A stretch of DNA of 64,000 nt, taken from NCBI GenBank assembly GCA_016350165.1, contig CP066225.1, positions 3,534,001 to 3,598,000 of the forward strand, read 5' to 3'. How positions within the stretch are numbered: position 1 is the first letter of the stretch; every line of letters starts with the position of its first letter. Both the position numbers and the translations under genes were made by a program. Below the pieces are notes generated by a model, which was given only the letters and a program-made list of their open reading frames with translations, ran no database searches and was not told where the DNA came from. The DNA comes from Planctomycetota bacterium. GTDB taxonomy: Bacteria; Planctomycetota; Phycisphaerae; Phycisphaerales; Phycisphaeraceae. This document shows, piece by piece, positions 44,312 to 55,441 of this stretch.

Positions 44312-44533
44312 CTCTCGCTCCTACACTTGAGATTTTTCTCAATGATACCTAGGCCTTGCCAACTATAAGATGTTTAGGCGGACAGGCATCTTTCGTTTTG
44401 TGATTGTATTAAATTCGCTGGTGCATACAACAGTTTGTAGTGATTCGTATGATTATTTGTTTAACTAATCAATAGATTAAAATGTCTTTATTTGTAGTAG
44501 TTTTATATATGAAACCAATTTGATTGCATTGAA

Positions 44534-44568
44534 AAACAGCAGTCTATTATTCGAATAGACTGCTGTTT
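44534..44568 (-). terminator. Intrinsic terminator of gnd
   Basis: A 15-bp perfect stem: AAACAGCAGTCTATT (44534-44548) pairs with 44554-44568. On the minus strand a short T-run follows; it lies 32 nt after the gnd stop. Confidence 0.88.
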
Positions 44569-44600
44569 AGTTTGTAACTTATTCCGTTTGTGACGGTTAG

Positions 44601-46130
44601 CTAGGCTTTGATTTGAGGACGTTTGGGATCTGGCCAATCAATGTGGAACATTTGTCCCCGCTTTTTGTCAACGCGTTCATAGGTGTGAGCGCCGAAGTAA
44701 TCACGCATACCTTGGAGAAGATTTGCAGGCAAGACTTCGCTGCGATAACCATCGTAGTAAGCGAGGGCAGAACCGAAAGCTGGGGCAGGGATGCCGTGTT
44801 CAACGCAAAGCGAAATGATCTTACGCCAATCTTCTTGACCGCTGTGGATGGCCTTCTTGAAGTATGGGTCCATCATGAGGTTTTGCAGTTTTTTATCGTT
44901 GGTGTATGCATCGGTGATCTTCTGAAGGAAGCGAGCGCGAATGATGCAGCCACCTCTCCAAATTTTAGCGATGGAGCCGAAGTTGAGTTTCCAGTTGTAT
45001 TCCTTCTGAGCTTCGGTCATGAGCTGGAAGCCTTGTGCGTAAGCGCAGATTTTTGAGCAGTACAAAGCTTCGCGGATCATCTCGATGTACTTTTTCTTGT
45101 TACGCTGAATTGGCTTGATCTTAGGGCCTTTAAGCACTTTACTTGCTGCAACACGCTCGTCTTTAAGAGCCGATAGGCATCGTGCGAAAACAGCTTCGCC
45201 GATGGCGTTGGCGGGAATGCCGATGTCGAGTGCATTCATCGCTGTCCATTTGCCAGTACCCTTTTGACCTGCACGATCGAGTACGATGTCGACAAATGCT
45301 TTGCGTTTATTGGTTGGGTCTTTTTGCTGCAAGACGTCAGCGGTGATCTCGATGAGGTAGCTTGAAAGCTCACCCTTGTTCCATTCTGCAAAGACCTCGC
45401 TGATCTCGTCAGGCTTCATCGCAAGCAAGTGACGCATGATGTCGTATGCTTCGCAGATGAGTTGCATGTCGATGTATTCGATGCCGTTATGAACCATCTT
45501 GACGTAGTGGCCAGCTCCATCTGGGCCAATATGAGCGGTACAAGTTTCGCCGCCTTTAATTGGCTTGCCGGGCTCCGCGCCGAGCAGTTCTTGCCCAGTT
45601 TTTCGATCGACTTTTGCTGCACATGCGGTCCAGATCGGCTTGATCGCTTTCCATGCTTCTTTGGAGCCACCTGGCATGAGTGATGGGCCAAAGCGTGCAC
45701 CGAGTTCGCCGCCGGAGACGCCGCTGCCGACGTAGTGGATGTCTTTGTTTGCGAGTTCTTTTTCGCGACGGATGGTGTCGGTCCATTCGCTGTTGCCGCC
45801 GTCGATGAGGATGTCACCCTTGTCGATCAGTGGAAGCAGTTCAGCGATGACCATGTCAACGGGTCGGCCTGCTTTAACGAGGAAGATGATTTTACGAGGG
45901 CGTTCGAGTGATTTTACAAAGTCTTTGAGCTTTGCGTAGCCATGAACGCGATCTGCACTTGGCTCTTCCTTAACGCAACGGTCAATGAACTCATCCATCT
46001 TTTCGGTGGTACGATTGTAGACTGAGACGGTGAAACCGTGGTCAGCGATATTGAGTACGAGGTTCTGTCCCATGACGGCGAGGCCGATGAGGCCTACATG
46101 GTTTGTGCCGTTGGAATTTTTACTTGCCAT
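44601..46130 (-). CDS. gnd: 6-phosphogluconate dehydrogenase, decarboxylating
   Basis: About 509 residues. It converts 6-phosphogluconate to ribulose-5-phosphate with NADP+ reduction. The Rossmann start [34 protein letters not shown], the catalytic [20 protein letters not shown], and the C-terminal [13 protein letters not shown] are all family hallmarks; the last belongs to long-chain dimeric forms. Start 46130 (MASKNSNG) is chosen because GGAGC lies 10 nt upstream; an in-frame extension to 46181 adds no homologous character. Confidence 0.96.
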   Translation of the reverse strand: MASKNSNGTNHVGLIGLAVMGQNLVLNIADHGFTVSVYNRTTEKMDEFIDRCVKEEPSADRVHGYAKLKDFVKSLERPRKIIFLVKAGRPVDMVIAELLPLIDKGDILIDGGNSEWTDTIRREKELANKDIHYVGSGVSGGELGARFGPSLMPGGSKEAWKAIKPIWTACAAKVDRKTGQELLGAEPGKPIKGGETCTAHIGPDGAGHYVKMVHNGIEYIDMQLICEAYDIMRHLLAMKPDEISEVFAEWNKGELSSYLIEITADVLQQKDPTNKRKAFVDIVLDRAGQKGTGKWTAMNALDIGIPANAIGEAVFARCLSALKDERVAASKVLKGPKIKPIQRNKKKYIEMIREALYCSKICAYAQGFQLMTEAQKEYNWKLNFGSIAKIWRGGCIIRARFLQKITDAYTNDKKLQNLMMDPYFKKAIHSGQEDWRKIISLCVEHGIPAPAFGSALAYYDGYRSEVLPANLLQGMRDYFGAHTYERVDKKRGQMFHIDWPDPKRPQIKA

Positions 46131-46428
46131 TTCCGTACTAGCTCCAGTTTTTTTTCCTCTTAGGATATCTGTGAAGTACATGTGACGACCCTCGTATCCT
46201 GCGAGATTTTGGTTTCGTGAATCTTAGCTCTTATGTTTGCCGTGTTCTTGGGTGACAATTACATATATAAGAGCGATGGGTTTAAACTGCGATTTTCGAC
46301 AACGTAACGCAGCCTCACAGGACTTGGTTAACATCGTCAGAACGTCAAGGCCACTTTCTGTTATCAAGCATCAACGCGATTTATACGTTTCTCCACCTCA
46401 TGAACATCGAAATAACACCATATATTCC

Positions 46429-47400
46429 CTATACATTGGCTTGAATGAAATCTTCAACACCAGCAAGGTAATTCAGGATATTTTTGGTTGCTCGAACAGC
46501 CTGACGCTGCACACTCTCACTTGTACGACTGCCTACATGAGGCGTCATGATAATATTATCGACCTCACGGAAAATGTGATTTTTCTCCATCGGCTCATGC
46601 GTCATAACATCTGTGCCGTAGCCAGACACTTTGCCTCTTTTGCATGCATCAGCAATATCTTGATCGACGACGATGCCACCACGAGCGGTGTTGACGATCA
46701 TGACGCCGTCCTTCATCTTTGCGATTGATTCAGCATTGATGAGATTGCGTGTTTCATCAGAGAGATTCATATGGAGACTGATGACGTCAGCATTGGTACA
46801 GATTTCATCAAATGACTGTGCTCGTTTTATGTTGTGCATGTTTGCGAACTCGTTATCCCAGTAAAGATCGTAACCGATGACGTTCATTCCGAAGGCGCGA
46901 ACACGTTCTGTCAATGCTTTGCCGACACGACCCAGTCCCATGATCCCGATTGTTTTGCCACATAGTTCGTTGCCCGTGACGCGTGTCCATTCCCCGTGCT
47001 TGCAGGCATTCATATGAATCCAGAAATGCTTGGAGAGAGCGATCATGAGGCCGATGGTATGTTCAGCGACTGTGGTATGGTTGACGCCGGGTGTGAAGAG
47101 AACAGGGATTTTTTTATATGTTGCGTAATCGACATCGATCGAATCGAGGCCGATGCCATACTTGGAGATGACTTTAAGCGGGGTAGGGGCATTGAGGGCT
47201 ACGTCGATGTAGGTGGATGTGATTTCATCATCACCGTTGAGTAGGCCGTCGAAGCCGCCGTATTGCTCGACGAGATTGATCATTTCAGTTTCGGTGAGTG
47301 GACCTCGCGCACGCACGATTTCGTGGCTGCAATTGTCGAGCAAGTCGTGGTGCTTGCCGGGTGTATCTTGGTAGCTGGTTGTCGTGAGCAGGATGCGCAT
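46429..47400 (-). CDS. D-2-hydroxyacid dehydrogenase (phosphoglycerate dehydrogenase-like)
   Basis: 323 residues. NAD-binding GKTIGIMGLGRVGKALTER, substrate region KYGIGLDSIDVDYATYKKI, catalytic Arg/Glu/His regions around NTARGGIVVDQ, GTDVMTHEPME and TPHVGS. The family reduces or oxidises D-2-hydroxyacids. The absence of an ACT domain means it is not a full serine-pathway SerA of the long type, so the substrate is open. GAGGAG lies before the ATG. Confidence 0.93.
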   Translation of the reverse strand: MRILLTTTSYQDTPGKHHDLLDNCSHEIVRARGPLTETEMINLVEQYGGFDGLLNGDDEITSTYIDVALNAPTPLKVISKYGIGLDSIDVDYATYKKIPVLFTPGVNHTTVAEHTIGLMIALSKHFWIHMNACKHGEWTRVTGNELCGKTIGIMGLGRVGKALTERVRAFGMNVIGYDLYWDNEFANMHNIKRAQSFDEICTNADVISLHMNLSDETRNLINAESIAKMKDGVMIVNTARGGIVVDQDIADACKRGKVSGYGTDVMTHEPMEKNHIFREVDNIIMTPHVGSRTSESVQRQAVRATKNILNYLAGVEDFIQANV

Positions 47401-47788
47401 CAGGTACTCCTCTAATCATCGGTTAGCCAAGTTCCCTGAGTGGGCAGGTTGAATTGTGATACATGAGGCTAGCTTGGAATTGCCAACTTCTATATTTGTA
47501 TCCTTGTGCCCGTTCAGGGGCACATGCCTCCAGACATTACAACGCAAAATTGAAGTATGCGGTGTAACCGACGCACCTGTGCTTTATGAAAATGTCATGA
47601 AGTAAAGCAAAATACTTTATTTTGATAAAGCTAAAGCGTTGCCAAGCGGCTGTCAAGACATAACTGACATTCATCAAGTCTTGTTAGTGTTAGTAGGATA
47701 ATCGTGAATACAGTGGGCAGGAGAGTGAAATAGATGAGCGAAATTGTCAAAAACTCGCTTCGTTAGAAATGGTTGATTCACGTGAAGT
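47401..47788. other. Intergenic region without visible gene
   Basis: About 390 nt. It contains the promoter of the hydroxyacid dehydrogenase and the 3' flank of the ABC transporter pair. I see no RNA gene, strong terminator or repeat. Confidence 0.45.
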
Positions 47789-48484
47789 TTAACTGAGTTT
47801 GCCTTGGACGAGTGTAAGGCATCTGTCTGCAACTTCTGCGATTCCCTCATCATGTGTGACAAGGATCAAGGTTTGGCCATCTTCATGAAGCTTCTGGAAA
47901 AGCTCAATGATAGAGCCACTAGTGTCGATATCGAGGTTGCCGGTTGGCTCGTCAGCCATGAGGACGTCAGGTTCATTGATGAGTGCGCGAGCGATGGCGA
48001 CACGTTGGCGTTCACCGCCGGAGAGTTTGCTGGGGCGGTGCTTCATGCGGTCAGAGAGTCCGACGGTTTCGAGGAGCATCTTTGCGCGTTCTTTGATTTG
48101 TTTTTTCTTAGTAGGCCACGCGATTAAGCTGCGACCGATCATGGAGCCAATCAGAACATTTTCAAGTGCATTCAATTCGGGTAACAAGTGATACTGTTGA
48201 AATACAAAGCCGACGTGGCGGTTGCGATAACGGTCCAGTTTGCCGCCACGGAGTTTGAAAACCTCTTGACCGTTGAAAAAGACTTCGCCTTCGTTTGGGC
48301 GATCTAAACCACCAAGTAGGTGGAGCAGGGTGCTTTTACCTGAACCAGATCTGCCATAAATTGCGACGAACTCGTTCTCATGCACTTCCATATCGATGCC
48401 GCGCAGAATGTGCAGGTCCTGTCCACCCATACGGTAGTGCTTGTGTAACTGCTTAGATTTTAGCACTGGTTGTTTCAAGATCAT
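47789..48484 (-). CDS. LolD-like ABC transporter ATP-binding protein
   Basis: 231 residues. Walker [25 protein letters not shown]-loop [18 protein letters not shown], signature [15 protein letters not shown] and Walker [13 protein letters not shown] place it in the LolD/MacB-ATPase group. It follows an FtsX-type permease gene by 47 nt on the same strand, so together they form a lipoprotein-releasing or similar complex. AAGG precedes the ATG. Confidence 0.95.
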   Translation of the reverse strand: MILKQPVLKSKQLHKHYRMGGQDLHILRGIDMEVHENEFVAIYGRSGSGKSTLLHLLGGLDRPNEGEVFFNGQEVFKLRGGKLDRYRNRHVGFVFQQYHLLPELNALENVLIGSMIGRSLIAWPTKKKQIKERAKMLLETVGLSDRMKHRPSKLSGGERQRVAIARALINEPDVLMADEPTGNLDIDTSGSIIELFQKLHEDGQTLILVTHDEGIAEVADRCLTLVQGKLS

Positions 48485-48531
48485 GCCTTTCGAGGTCTTG
48501 TCTTTTTCTATGCGTTGATTAGTACAAACAG

Positions 48532-50127
48532 TTACTCGTATCTCAGAGCTTCAATTGGATTTAATCTTGCTGCAAGAAGTGCAGGGATCAGTGCTCCGAC
48601 TACACTGCTAGCAATCGCACCAATAACGATCCATGTTGCCTTGATTGGGTCAACTTTATCTGGGATACGGTCAAAGAAGTAGGTACGTGGGTCCCACATG
48701 CGCCAACCGAACCATTGATAAAGCCATTCTTGAATTTCGTTGAGGTTGGTAACGATCTCGTATGCAAAGAATAAGCCGAGTAGTGCGCCGATGACGCCAA
48801 CTGCTAAACCGTAGCCGAGATAGATATTCATAATGCCCCAACGTGAAGCGCCAATAGCACGAAGGACACCGATATCTCTCGTTTTTTCGAGCACGATCAT
48901 ATAGAACGTAGTCGCCACCATGACGATAGCGACAACGCTGATTATTGCGAAGAGGAAAGTGACAAGGCCGACTTCGTTCTGTACTGCGCCGAGCAAATGA
49001 GCGTGCATCTGCATCCAAGTTTGCGTATACAGAATTGGTATGCCAAGGTTTTCGCGTTCAATTTGTTTAACGACTTTCGTAACAGCTGCTGCTGTTTGTT
49101 CTGCGGTATATCCGGGTGCTGATTTAAAGAGCACTTGTGTGACGCGAGCAGGCACACCTTTACCAGTTGGCATGAGTGTTTCAGGATCATACTCTTCTGC
49201 AGCAGTCATATCGAGTTTTTCCTGCAGTACACTCAGCGGCACGTACACACGGTTTGCATCAATGTCATACAACCCACTTTTAAATTCATTGACCACTGCA
49301 AACTCAGCATTTGCGGGCTCTCCCCGGATGTCGCCTTTTTCATTGATTGGCATCAATGCGAGAACAGCATTGTCATTGATCGCTGCATTTAAGATGTTGT
49401 ATTTGCCTTCAGCATCGCGTGAATGATACGGATTGACTTCTACACCAATCACCATGCCCGGCAACTCTTTGCCTGCACGAATTGAACGCTGTGAAGTTGG
49501 CTCGAGCTTCATCCCCATATCCTTCAAACCATAGTTTGAAAGTTGAGTAGATTGCTCTTCAGTCAAAGCTTCGAGCTGTTGAAGCTTCGCTGCATAATCC
49601 TCTTTGATCTGCTTTTTAAGTTCATCACTGCCAGCTTCTGCAAGATCTTCTGTTTCCCATTTTTTAAGCTGCTTTTTACGTGCATCACTTAAACGATTGA
49701 GGTCATCGAGCAGCGAACCTTTATCCCACATCAGCGTCGCTTCGTAGTCAACAACTTTGTTGTAGCTTTCAGGTTCAATGCCCATGACTTCAACGGTTTT
49801 GGTGTTACCTGTTGGACCGTTTGCGCCGCCGCGTCTGAGATTAAGTAAGCCGTATGATTGAATGGTGGGTGTCGCAGCAGCAACCTCTGGGAGTTTCTCT
49901 GCTTCATCAATAAGGTCTTGATAATGCGGGAAGCCCGAAAGGGAAAACGCAGTCACAGTAACATCACCGCTGAGTTTTTGAGCGCTACTGCTGAGCAGCT
50001 CAAAGAACCCGCCCATGACGCTGATGACGATAATCACCATCATCGTGCACATCGTCACAGCCAATGCCGCGAACATCGGGGCGAGCTTGCGTCGCAAATA
50101 TTTCCAGATCAACAACACTTTATACAT
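48532..50127 (-). CDS. LolC/E-like ABC transporter permease with long periplasmic insert
   Basis: 531 residues. The first TM follows a short N-terminus (MFAALAVTMCTMMVIIVISVMGGFF). A periplasmic domain of about 330 residues includes a charged coiled-coil-like insert (about residues 135-190, with DARKKQLKKWETEDLAEAG). The FtsX domain near the C-terminus includes LEKTRDIGVLRAIGASRWGIMNIYL. Longer than E. coli LolC (about 400 residues) mainly because of the insert. It pairs with the LolD-like ATPase downstream. Outer-membrane lipoprotein sorting is likely but unproven. Confidence 0.92.
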   Translation of the reverse strand: MYKVLLIWKYLRRKLAPMFAALAVTMCTMMVIIVISVMGGFFELLSSSAQKLSGDVTVTAFSLSGFPHYQDLIDEAEKLPEVAAATPTIQSYGLLNLRRGGANGPTGNTKTVEVMGIEPESYNKVVDYEATLMWDKGSLLDDLNRLSDARKKQLKKWETEDLAEAGSDELKKQIKEDYAAKLQQLEALTEEQSTQLSNYGLKDMGMKLEPTSQRSIRAGKELPGMVIGVEVNPYHSRDAEGKYNILNAAINDNAVLALMPINEKGDIRGEPANAEFAVVNEFKSGLYDIDANRVYVPLSVLQEKLDMTAAEEYDPETLMPTGKGVPARVTQVLFKSAPGYTAEQTAAAVTKVVKQIERENLGIPILYTQTWMQMHAHLLGAVQNEVGLVTFLFAIISVVAIVMVATTFYMIVLEKTRDIGVLRAIGASRWGIMNIYLGYGLAVGVIGALLGLFFAYEIVTNLNEIQEWLYQWFGWRMWDPRTYFFDRIPDKVDPIKATWIVIGAIASSVVGALIPALLAARLNPIEALRYE

Positions 50128-50283
50128 AAACGCATACCTGTCTGTTACGTTTAGAATTTATCACTGCTTATAGGGACGTTCACCCATACGGAAAGCGTTA
50201 CGGTCTCAACAATAAATCGTCATTTCCATATTATTGGCATCAGAATCAATCCTGCATCGTCGTCCCGATAACACATCATACAT

Positions 50284-50310
50284 AAAAAAAGAAGGGCCAA
50301 AGACCCTTCT
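50284..50310 (-). terminator. Intrinsic terminator of lysS
   Basis: AGAAGGG (50290-50296) pairs with CCCTTCT (50304-50310), with a run of T on the minus strand; 29 nt after the lysS stop. Confidence 0.9.
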
Positions 50311-50338
50311 GGTTCATTTACGTCAGTTATGTCATAGT

Positions 50339-51937
50339 TCAGCTTTGTGGCCGCATGAGTGGGAACAGGATCACGTCCCTGATTGACTGCTGATTGGTCA
50401 TCAACATCACCATTCGGTCGATGCCGATACCCAAACCGCCAGCCGGCGGCATGCCGACCTTCAATGCTTCCAAGAAATCTTCATCCACATTACGGAATGT
50501 TGATTCTTCATCATCAATGCCATCGATCTGCTGTGTGAAGTTTTCTTCCTGCACGTCCGGGTCATTCAACTCGGTGTAAGCATTTGCCAATTCCATCTTC
50601 GCGATGAACAGTTCAAAACGCTCTGCGATTTCAGGTTCATCTGGCTTGCGTTTGGTCAATGGGCACAAGCTTGCTGGGTAATCAATTACGAACGTTGGCT
50701 GAATCAGATGTTCTTCAACAGTCTCTTCCCAGACAGCATTGAGCAATTGATCATGGTCAATGATTTCGTTGGTATCGATGCCGAGCTTCTTCGCTTTTTC
50801 AACCAGTTTTTCATGATCGGTATGTGCGAAATCATTGTGCTCTTCAAACAGATCAAGATATTTAGCGCGGCGGAAGTTAGAGTAATCAATCTCAAGGTCG
50901 CCGAACATGCGCTTCATGCCACCGCAGACATTCTCAGCAATATGCTGGAAGGTCTTTTCAACCAAGTTCATGATCGAGTAGAGATCGCCGAATGCTTCGT
51001 AAAGCTCAAGCATCGTGAACTCAGGATTGTGGCGAGGGCTCAAGCCTTCATTACGGAAGTTGCGGTTGATCTCGAATACGCGGTGCATACCACCAACGAG
51101 AAGGCGCTTGAGATAAAGCTCAGGAGCAATTCTTAAAAACAGCTCAATATCTAGTGCATTGTGATGTGTCACGAAAGGCTGCGCCGCTGCACCACCAGCC
51201 ATTGGTTGCATCATCGGTGTTTCAACTTCAAGGAAGCCGCCACTGATACCGCTTTCTACAGGAGGATCTGTCAGGAAGTCACGTACACCCTTAACGATCT
51301 CGCTACGCTGGATCATTGTCTGCATGACATCAGGGTTCGTGTACAGGTCAACGTAACGCTTGCGGTAACGCGTTTCATGATCCTGCAAACCATGGAATTT
51401 ACCTGGAGGTAGAGCGAGTGATTTGGTGAGCACTGAGTAGCCACCAGTTTCAGCTTCTTCAGCCTTGGTTGCCCAAACTGAAATTTCGCCGGTTTTGGTG
51501 ACAGCTAGTGGCCCTTCCGCATAAACAATGTCAGATAGATCAGTCGCTTTTGCCAACTTGAATGTTGGTGCTCCTACCATCTTCTTTGAAACTGCTACTT
51601 GAATGTCGCCCGTTGCATCACGAAGTGACATGAAAATCAGATTGCCCATCACGCGGTGTTGCATCACACGGCCAGCCACTTTCACAACTGGACGATTATC
51701 AACTTCAGCGTTCTCTTTATGAGCAGTATCTGCATCAGCGTCATACGCTTCTCTCGCGGCAGCGACAGTGATCAAGCCATCGGTACGTTGACCGTATGGG
51801 TCGATGCAGAAATCGTCACGCAGTTTGTTCAGCTTGGCACGACGGTCAGCGAGCAATTCGGATGTGCTCTTGCTGACCTCAGGCTTTCCGCCTTTGCCTT
51901 TGTTTTGCTGCTTGTTTTGAGCCTGCTTTTCACTCAT
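50339..51937 (-). CDS. lysS: Lysyl-tRNA synthetase, class II
   Basis: About 532 residues. An N-terminal OB-fold anticodon domain (VAGRVMQHRVMGNLIFMSLRD) is followed by the class II catalytic core: motif 2 with FRNEGLSPRHNPEFTMLE and motif 3 GGLGIGIDRMVM. A Lys/Gln-rich N-terminal extension of about 30 residues precedes the OB-fold. Start 51937 has GGAG 9 nt upstream and is preferred over an in-frame ATG at 51952 that would sit on that Shine-Dalgarno. Confidence 0.97.
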   Translation of the reverse strand: MSEKQAQNKQQNKGKGGKPEVSKSTSELLADRRAKLNKLRDDFCIDPYGQRTDGLITVAAAREAYDADADTAHKENAEVDNRPVVKVAGRVMQHRVMGNLIFMSLRDATGDIQVAVSKKMVGAPTFKLAKATDLSDIVYAEGPLAVTKTGEISVWATKAEEAETGGYSVLTKSLALPPGKFHGLQDHETRYRKRYVDLYTNPDVMQTMIQRSEIVKGVRDFLTDPPVESGISGGFLEVETPMMQPMAGGAAAQPFVTHHNALDIELFLRIAPELYLKRLLVGGMHRVFEINRNFRNEGLSPRHNPEFTMLELYEAFGDLYSIMNLVEKTFQHIAENVCGGMKRMFGDLEIDYSNFRRAKYLDLFEEHNDFAHTDHEKLVEKAKKLGIDTNEIIDHDQLLNAVWEETVEEHLIQPTFVIDYPASLCPLTKRKPDEPEIAERFELFIAKMELANAYTELNDPDVQEENFTQQIDGIDDEESTFRNVDEDFLEALKVGMPPAGGLGIGIDRMVMLMTNQQSIRDVILFPLMRPQS

Positions 51938-52140
51938 CTTTATTAACTCCATTCATCCCATCGTGGAATCGTATTCCATTTATCACCACCCGCCCCAATA
52001 AAATAACAGCCCTGAGCTAGCCGCTCAGAGCTGGTAATGTCGCTTTATGGCATGTTCCGTCATAAGCCCTCATTTAGCTCACGCTAAACCAAAACTTAAA
52101 CATCACATGCTAGGCAATCAGTTGTATTTGCCGGGTAGGC

Positions 52141-52551
52141 TTACTCAGCAGCTTCTGCCGCTGGTGCTTCTGCCACAGCTTCAACCGTTGCACGACCCAA
52201 GCCTCTGCGGCGGTCACGCAAGCGGCGTTTCTTACCAACGCGGTCACGCAGGTAATAAAGCTTCGCACGGCGTGTATGACCAGAACGAACAATCTCGATC
52301 TTGTCGATACGTGGGCTGTTGAATGGGAATGTTCTTTCAACACCCTCATTCGCAACGATGCGACGTACTGTGAAAGTACGACCCATGCCGCCGCCCTGGA
52401 TCTTGATGACGACGCCTGAGAAAACCTGAATACGCTCTTTCGCGCCTTCAATAATCTTCACGTGCACGTCAACGGTGTCACCGACGGATACTGTAGGAAG
52501 ATCCGTACGGATCTGTGATTCTTCAACTGCTTTGATAATGGCGTCGCTCAT
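52141..52551 (-). CDS. rplS: 50S ribosomal protein L19
   Basis: 136 residues. [26 protein letters not shown], the [25 protein letters not shown] block and [15 protein letters not shown] are diagnostic of L19. The C-terminal tail is Ala/Glu-rich, longer than in E. coli. The usual upstream partner trmD is on the same strand, but two unrelated genes (53260-52886 and 54258-53344) lie between. Confidence 0.97.
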   Translation of the reverse strand: MSDAIIKAVEESQIRTDLPTVSVGDTVDVHVKIIEGAKERIQVFSGVVIKIQGGGMGRTFTVRRIVANEGVERTFPFNSPRIDKIEIVRSGHTRRAKLYYLRDRVGKKRRLRDRRRGLGRATVEAVAEAPAAEAAE

Positions 52552-52885
52552 GACGTTATCTCATTGCTAATACATTGTTTACGTATTTGAGTAGGCGTTG
52601 GATACGGACATACCGTACAACTGCCCTGATGTCGAGCCAAATAGTCTAGCTTCTTCTCCCCGCCTTGTCGAATCAACCAGCTATCTCACTCCTTATCACC
52701 CCCCAAATATCCACCCTGTTACCACCCATTTCTCCCATATTCCGCATAATCCGACCAGATCCCCTCCTGAGCCCCGTATGATCGCATCATTTTCCCCCAT
52801 TCATGCACAAATCGCCACCTCCGCCTAAGCCGAGAGCCGTTCATTTTCATAATTCCGAATTGATCCGCTCCACCCTATTGCCTGA

Positions 52886-53260
52886 TTAATGGCCAGGCTT
52901 CAGCATCGCTCGGATATGCTCTGAGAACGTGAATTCCACAGAATCCTTGAATTCGCCCGCATCCAGATACATCCCGCCACACATCGAGCACATCTCATAC
53001 TGAATATGTGGTTGGTCATGGAACGTCATTCCAACCATCATCGTATTACACTTCGGACACTTGATATCGCGTTCGTGATCGTGCATCTTTCCAACATTTT
53101 CATCCCCAGTATCCACAAGCTTGCCATCGTCTTTCATATTTTTGAGCTTGTCATACTCAAGTGCATCAAGCCAAATCCCTTTACAGCTATCACAACGGTC
53201 AACATCAACATCGCCGACCGTAACTGTACTCATGTTGCTTTCACATTTTGGACACTGCAT
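52886..53260 (-). CDS. zf-TFIIB domain protein
   Basis: About 124 residues with two zinc-ribbon units: CPKCESNM...VDRCDSCKGIWLDALE and CPKCNTMMVG...YEMCSMCGGMYLDAGE. Both match the zf-TFIIB family of small zinc proteins of unknown function. Start 53260 is set by GAGGAG 6-7 nt upstream. An in-frame ATG at 53347 would overlap the desaturase stop as ATGA and add another CxxC; it is the alternative. It is probably co-transcribed with the desaturase gene. Confidence 0.88.
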   Translation of the reverse strand: MQCPKCESNMSTVTVGDVDVDRCDSCKGIWLDALEYDKLKNMKDDGKLVDTGDENVGKMHDHERDIKCPKCNTMMVGMTFHDQPHIQYEMCSMCGGMYLDAGEFKDSVEFTFSEHIRAMLKPGH

Positions 53261-53343
53261 TACATGCTCCTCGCTTAAGAAATCAACAGCCTGAATTAGC
53301 TGTTCATATCTTCGCGAATCGCCACATAACCTGCAAGCAAAAA

Positions 53344-54258
53344 TCATATGTTTTCAACCGGTATGCCTTTGTTCCTAGGCATTTTCTCAGTGCTGGGTTT
53401 ATGGATATCCCATACGATTCCCAGCCAAGACATCGCACATATTGTCCAATAGGTCAGATCAATCTCAAACCATCGCATCCCATGAGCAGCTGATCGTGGA
53501 AGTGCATGATGATTGTTATGCCAGCCTTCACCAAATGTTAACAATGCAATCCACCACAGATTTGTTGAATGGTCACGCGTATTTTTGAAATTTTGATATC
53601 CCCATGTATGTGTTGCTGAGTTAACAAACCATGTCATATGAAAGACCAACACTGTTCGAAGTGCAACTCCCCAGACCACCCACGATAATCCAAGCATCCA
53701 TCCGCCAATGATCCATCCCAATATAAATAATCCCGCTATCAGCAAAAACTGTGGCAGCCAGAACCAGCTATCTAATCGTCTCACAAAACCATCTCGTAAT
53801 AAATCCTTCGCTGCATCACTCCCTTCGACACCTTCGATTTTTTTGTGCAGCATCCACAGAATATGAGACCACGTAAATCCATGACGTGGACTATGTGGAT
53901 CATGATCTGTATCCGAATGTTGGTGATGCAAGCGATGAATCCCCACCCATGTCACCGGCCCGCCTTGCCACGCTAACGAAGCAATTAATAGCAATACACG
54001 CTCGAACCATTTCCATGTCTTAAAAGAGCGATGTGTCATTAACCTGTGGTAGCAAATGTTGATTCCAACCCCACCACTCAACCATATTAAGACAACCATC
54101 ATGATAAGGCCCGACCACGAAAACAGAGCCGGCAAAACTGCTAATAATGCAAGTACATGCATCCCACCAATCGCAATAATAACACCCCAACTCAAATTTC
54201 CCCACTCAATACCACCGCGCCTCGGACGGTGTTCCAACACTTTACTCATAACAGGCAT
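53344..54258 (-). CDS. Acyl-CoA / fatty acid delta-9-type desaturase
   Basis: About 304 residues. Three His boxes in order: HRLMTH, HRLHHQHSD and HNNHH, with membrane segments between them, define the membrane di-iron desaturase family. It introduces a cis double bond in acyl chains, often for membrane fluidity. The start at 54258 (MPVMSKVLEH) follows AAGAAG; an in-frame TTG at 54324 lacks a ribosome binding site. Placed between trmD and rplS. Confidence 0.94.
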   Translation of the reverse strand: MPVMSKVLEHRPRRGGIEWGNLSWGVIIAIGGMHVLALLAVLPALFSWSGLIMMVVLIWLSGGVGINICYHRLMTHRSFKTWKWFERVLLLIASLAWQGGPVTWVGIHRLHHQHSDTDHDPHSPRHGFTWSHILWMLHKKIEGVEGSDAAKDLLRDGFVRRLDSWFWLPQFLLIAGLFILGWIIGGWMLGLSWVVWGVALRTVLVFHMTWFVNSATHTWGYQNFKNTRDHSTNLWWIALLTFGEGWHNNHHALPRSAAHGMRWFEIDLTYWTICAMSWLGIVWDIHKPSTEKMPRNKGIPVENI

Positions 54259-54486
54259 GCTAAGCTTCTTTTTATCAAACCAATGTTCAGCAAAGCATGA
54301 CTGACCACCAATCAGTTTTGCCAACTACTATCAGTCACAGTACACCTCAATCACGCTATTGCGAGACTTATTCCACTAAAAATACAGCTTAATTTTACTT
54401 CGTAATCTAAATCTCACCCCACACTCTCAGATGTAATATCAAAAGAGTTTTACTCTCAATACGATATCCTCCCCCACGTTACACTC

Positions 54487-55242
54487 TTACAGAATAGCAT
54501 CCTCATCATTCAATAAATCAGGACGTCTTTCTCTCGTATTCTTAAGTGCCTCTTCACGTCGCCACTGCTCAATCTTCGCATGGTTCCCAGACATTAAAAC
54601 GCTAGGCACATCTCGCCCTTCCCACACCGCAGGCCGCGTATAGTGTGGGCAATCTAACAGTCGATTAGCCCCCTCGGAAAACGAATCCTGATGTGCACTT
54701 TCCTCATGACCCAACGCGCCCGGAATCAAGCGTACGATCGAATCGATCATCACCATTGCCGCGAGCTCCCCACCGCTTAAAACATAGTCACCAATCGAAA
54801 TTTCTACAGGCTCCAATTCATCAATGACTCTTTGGTCGATCGCTTCATAGTGCCCAGCCAGAAACAGCAGTCGTTCTTCCTTTGCCATCTCCTCCGCCAT
54901 CTTTTGATCCCAAACCTTTCCCTGAGGCGTTAGATGAATCAGCTTCCCCTTTGGCAAAACCCCGCCATCATTCCCCTTCACTTCACGCACTGCATTCACA
55001 CAATCAAACACCGGCTGGCACTGGATCACCATCCCCGGCCCGCCACCATACGGCGACTGATCCACCTTCTGATGCCGATTCGTCGTATAGTCACGAATAT
55101 TCCATGTGTGATACGAACACACAGCCTCTCTCACCGAGCCGTCCGACTTATCCACCACAGGCTCAGCTGCACGCTTCAAAATCGAACTACCCAGCACGCC
55201 CTCAAACATCTCTGGAAACAGTGTTAATACATCAATTCTCAT
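54487..55242 (-). CDS. trmD: tRNA (guanine-N1)-methyltransferase TrmD
   Basis: 251 residues. It methylates G37 of tRNAs next to the anticodon, preventing frameshifts. N-terminal [32 protein letters not shown] and the knot region [25 protein letters not shown] are characteristic SPOUT-knot signatures. The length is usual. Its common partner rimM is not found here. An outer-membrane-type gene is divergent from it. Confidence 0.97.
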   Translation of the reverse strand: MRIDVLTLFPEMFEGVLGSSILKRAAEPVVDKSDGSVREAVCSYHTWNIRDYTTNRHQKVDQSPYGGGPGMVIQCQPVFDCVNAVREVKGNDGGVLPKGKLIHLTPQGKVWDQKMAEEMAKEERLLFLAGHYEAIDQRVIDELEPVEISIGDYVLSGGELAAMVMIDSIVRLIPGALGHEESAHQDSFSEGANRLLDCPHYTRPAVWEGRDVPSVLMSGNHAKIEQWRREEALKNTRERRPDLLNDEDAIL

Positions 55243-55441
55243 ACCATCAGCCTACCATTTCTCACCATCACTTGTCACATTCTCGTCTTCTGCACCCACT
55301 GTATTTCTAACTTTCGCAGTCAAATTCTACCTACAACATCACAAGTAAATTCTGATTGTCATTTATTTTATATTGATGTACCGTCACAAAAAGCGTTTTG
55401 TATATGCACTCAAAACGAACCCTTAAAAAGGGCAGGGGATC

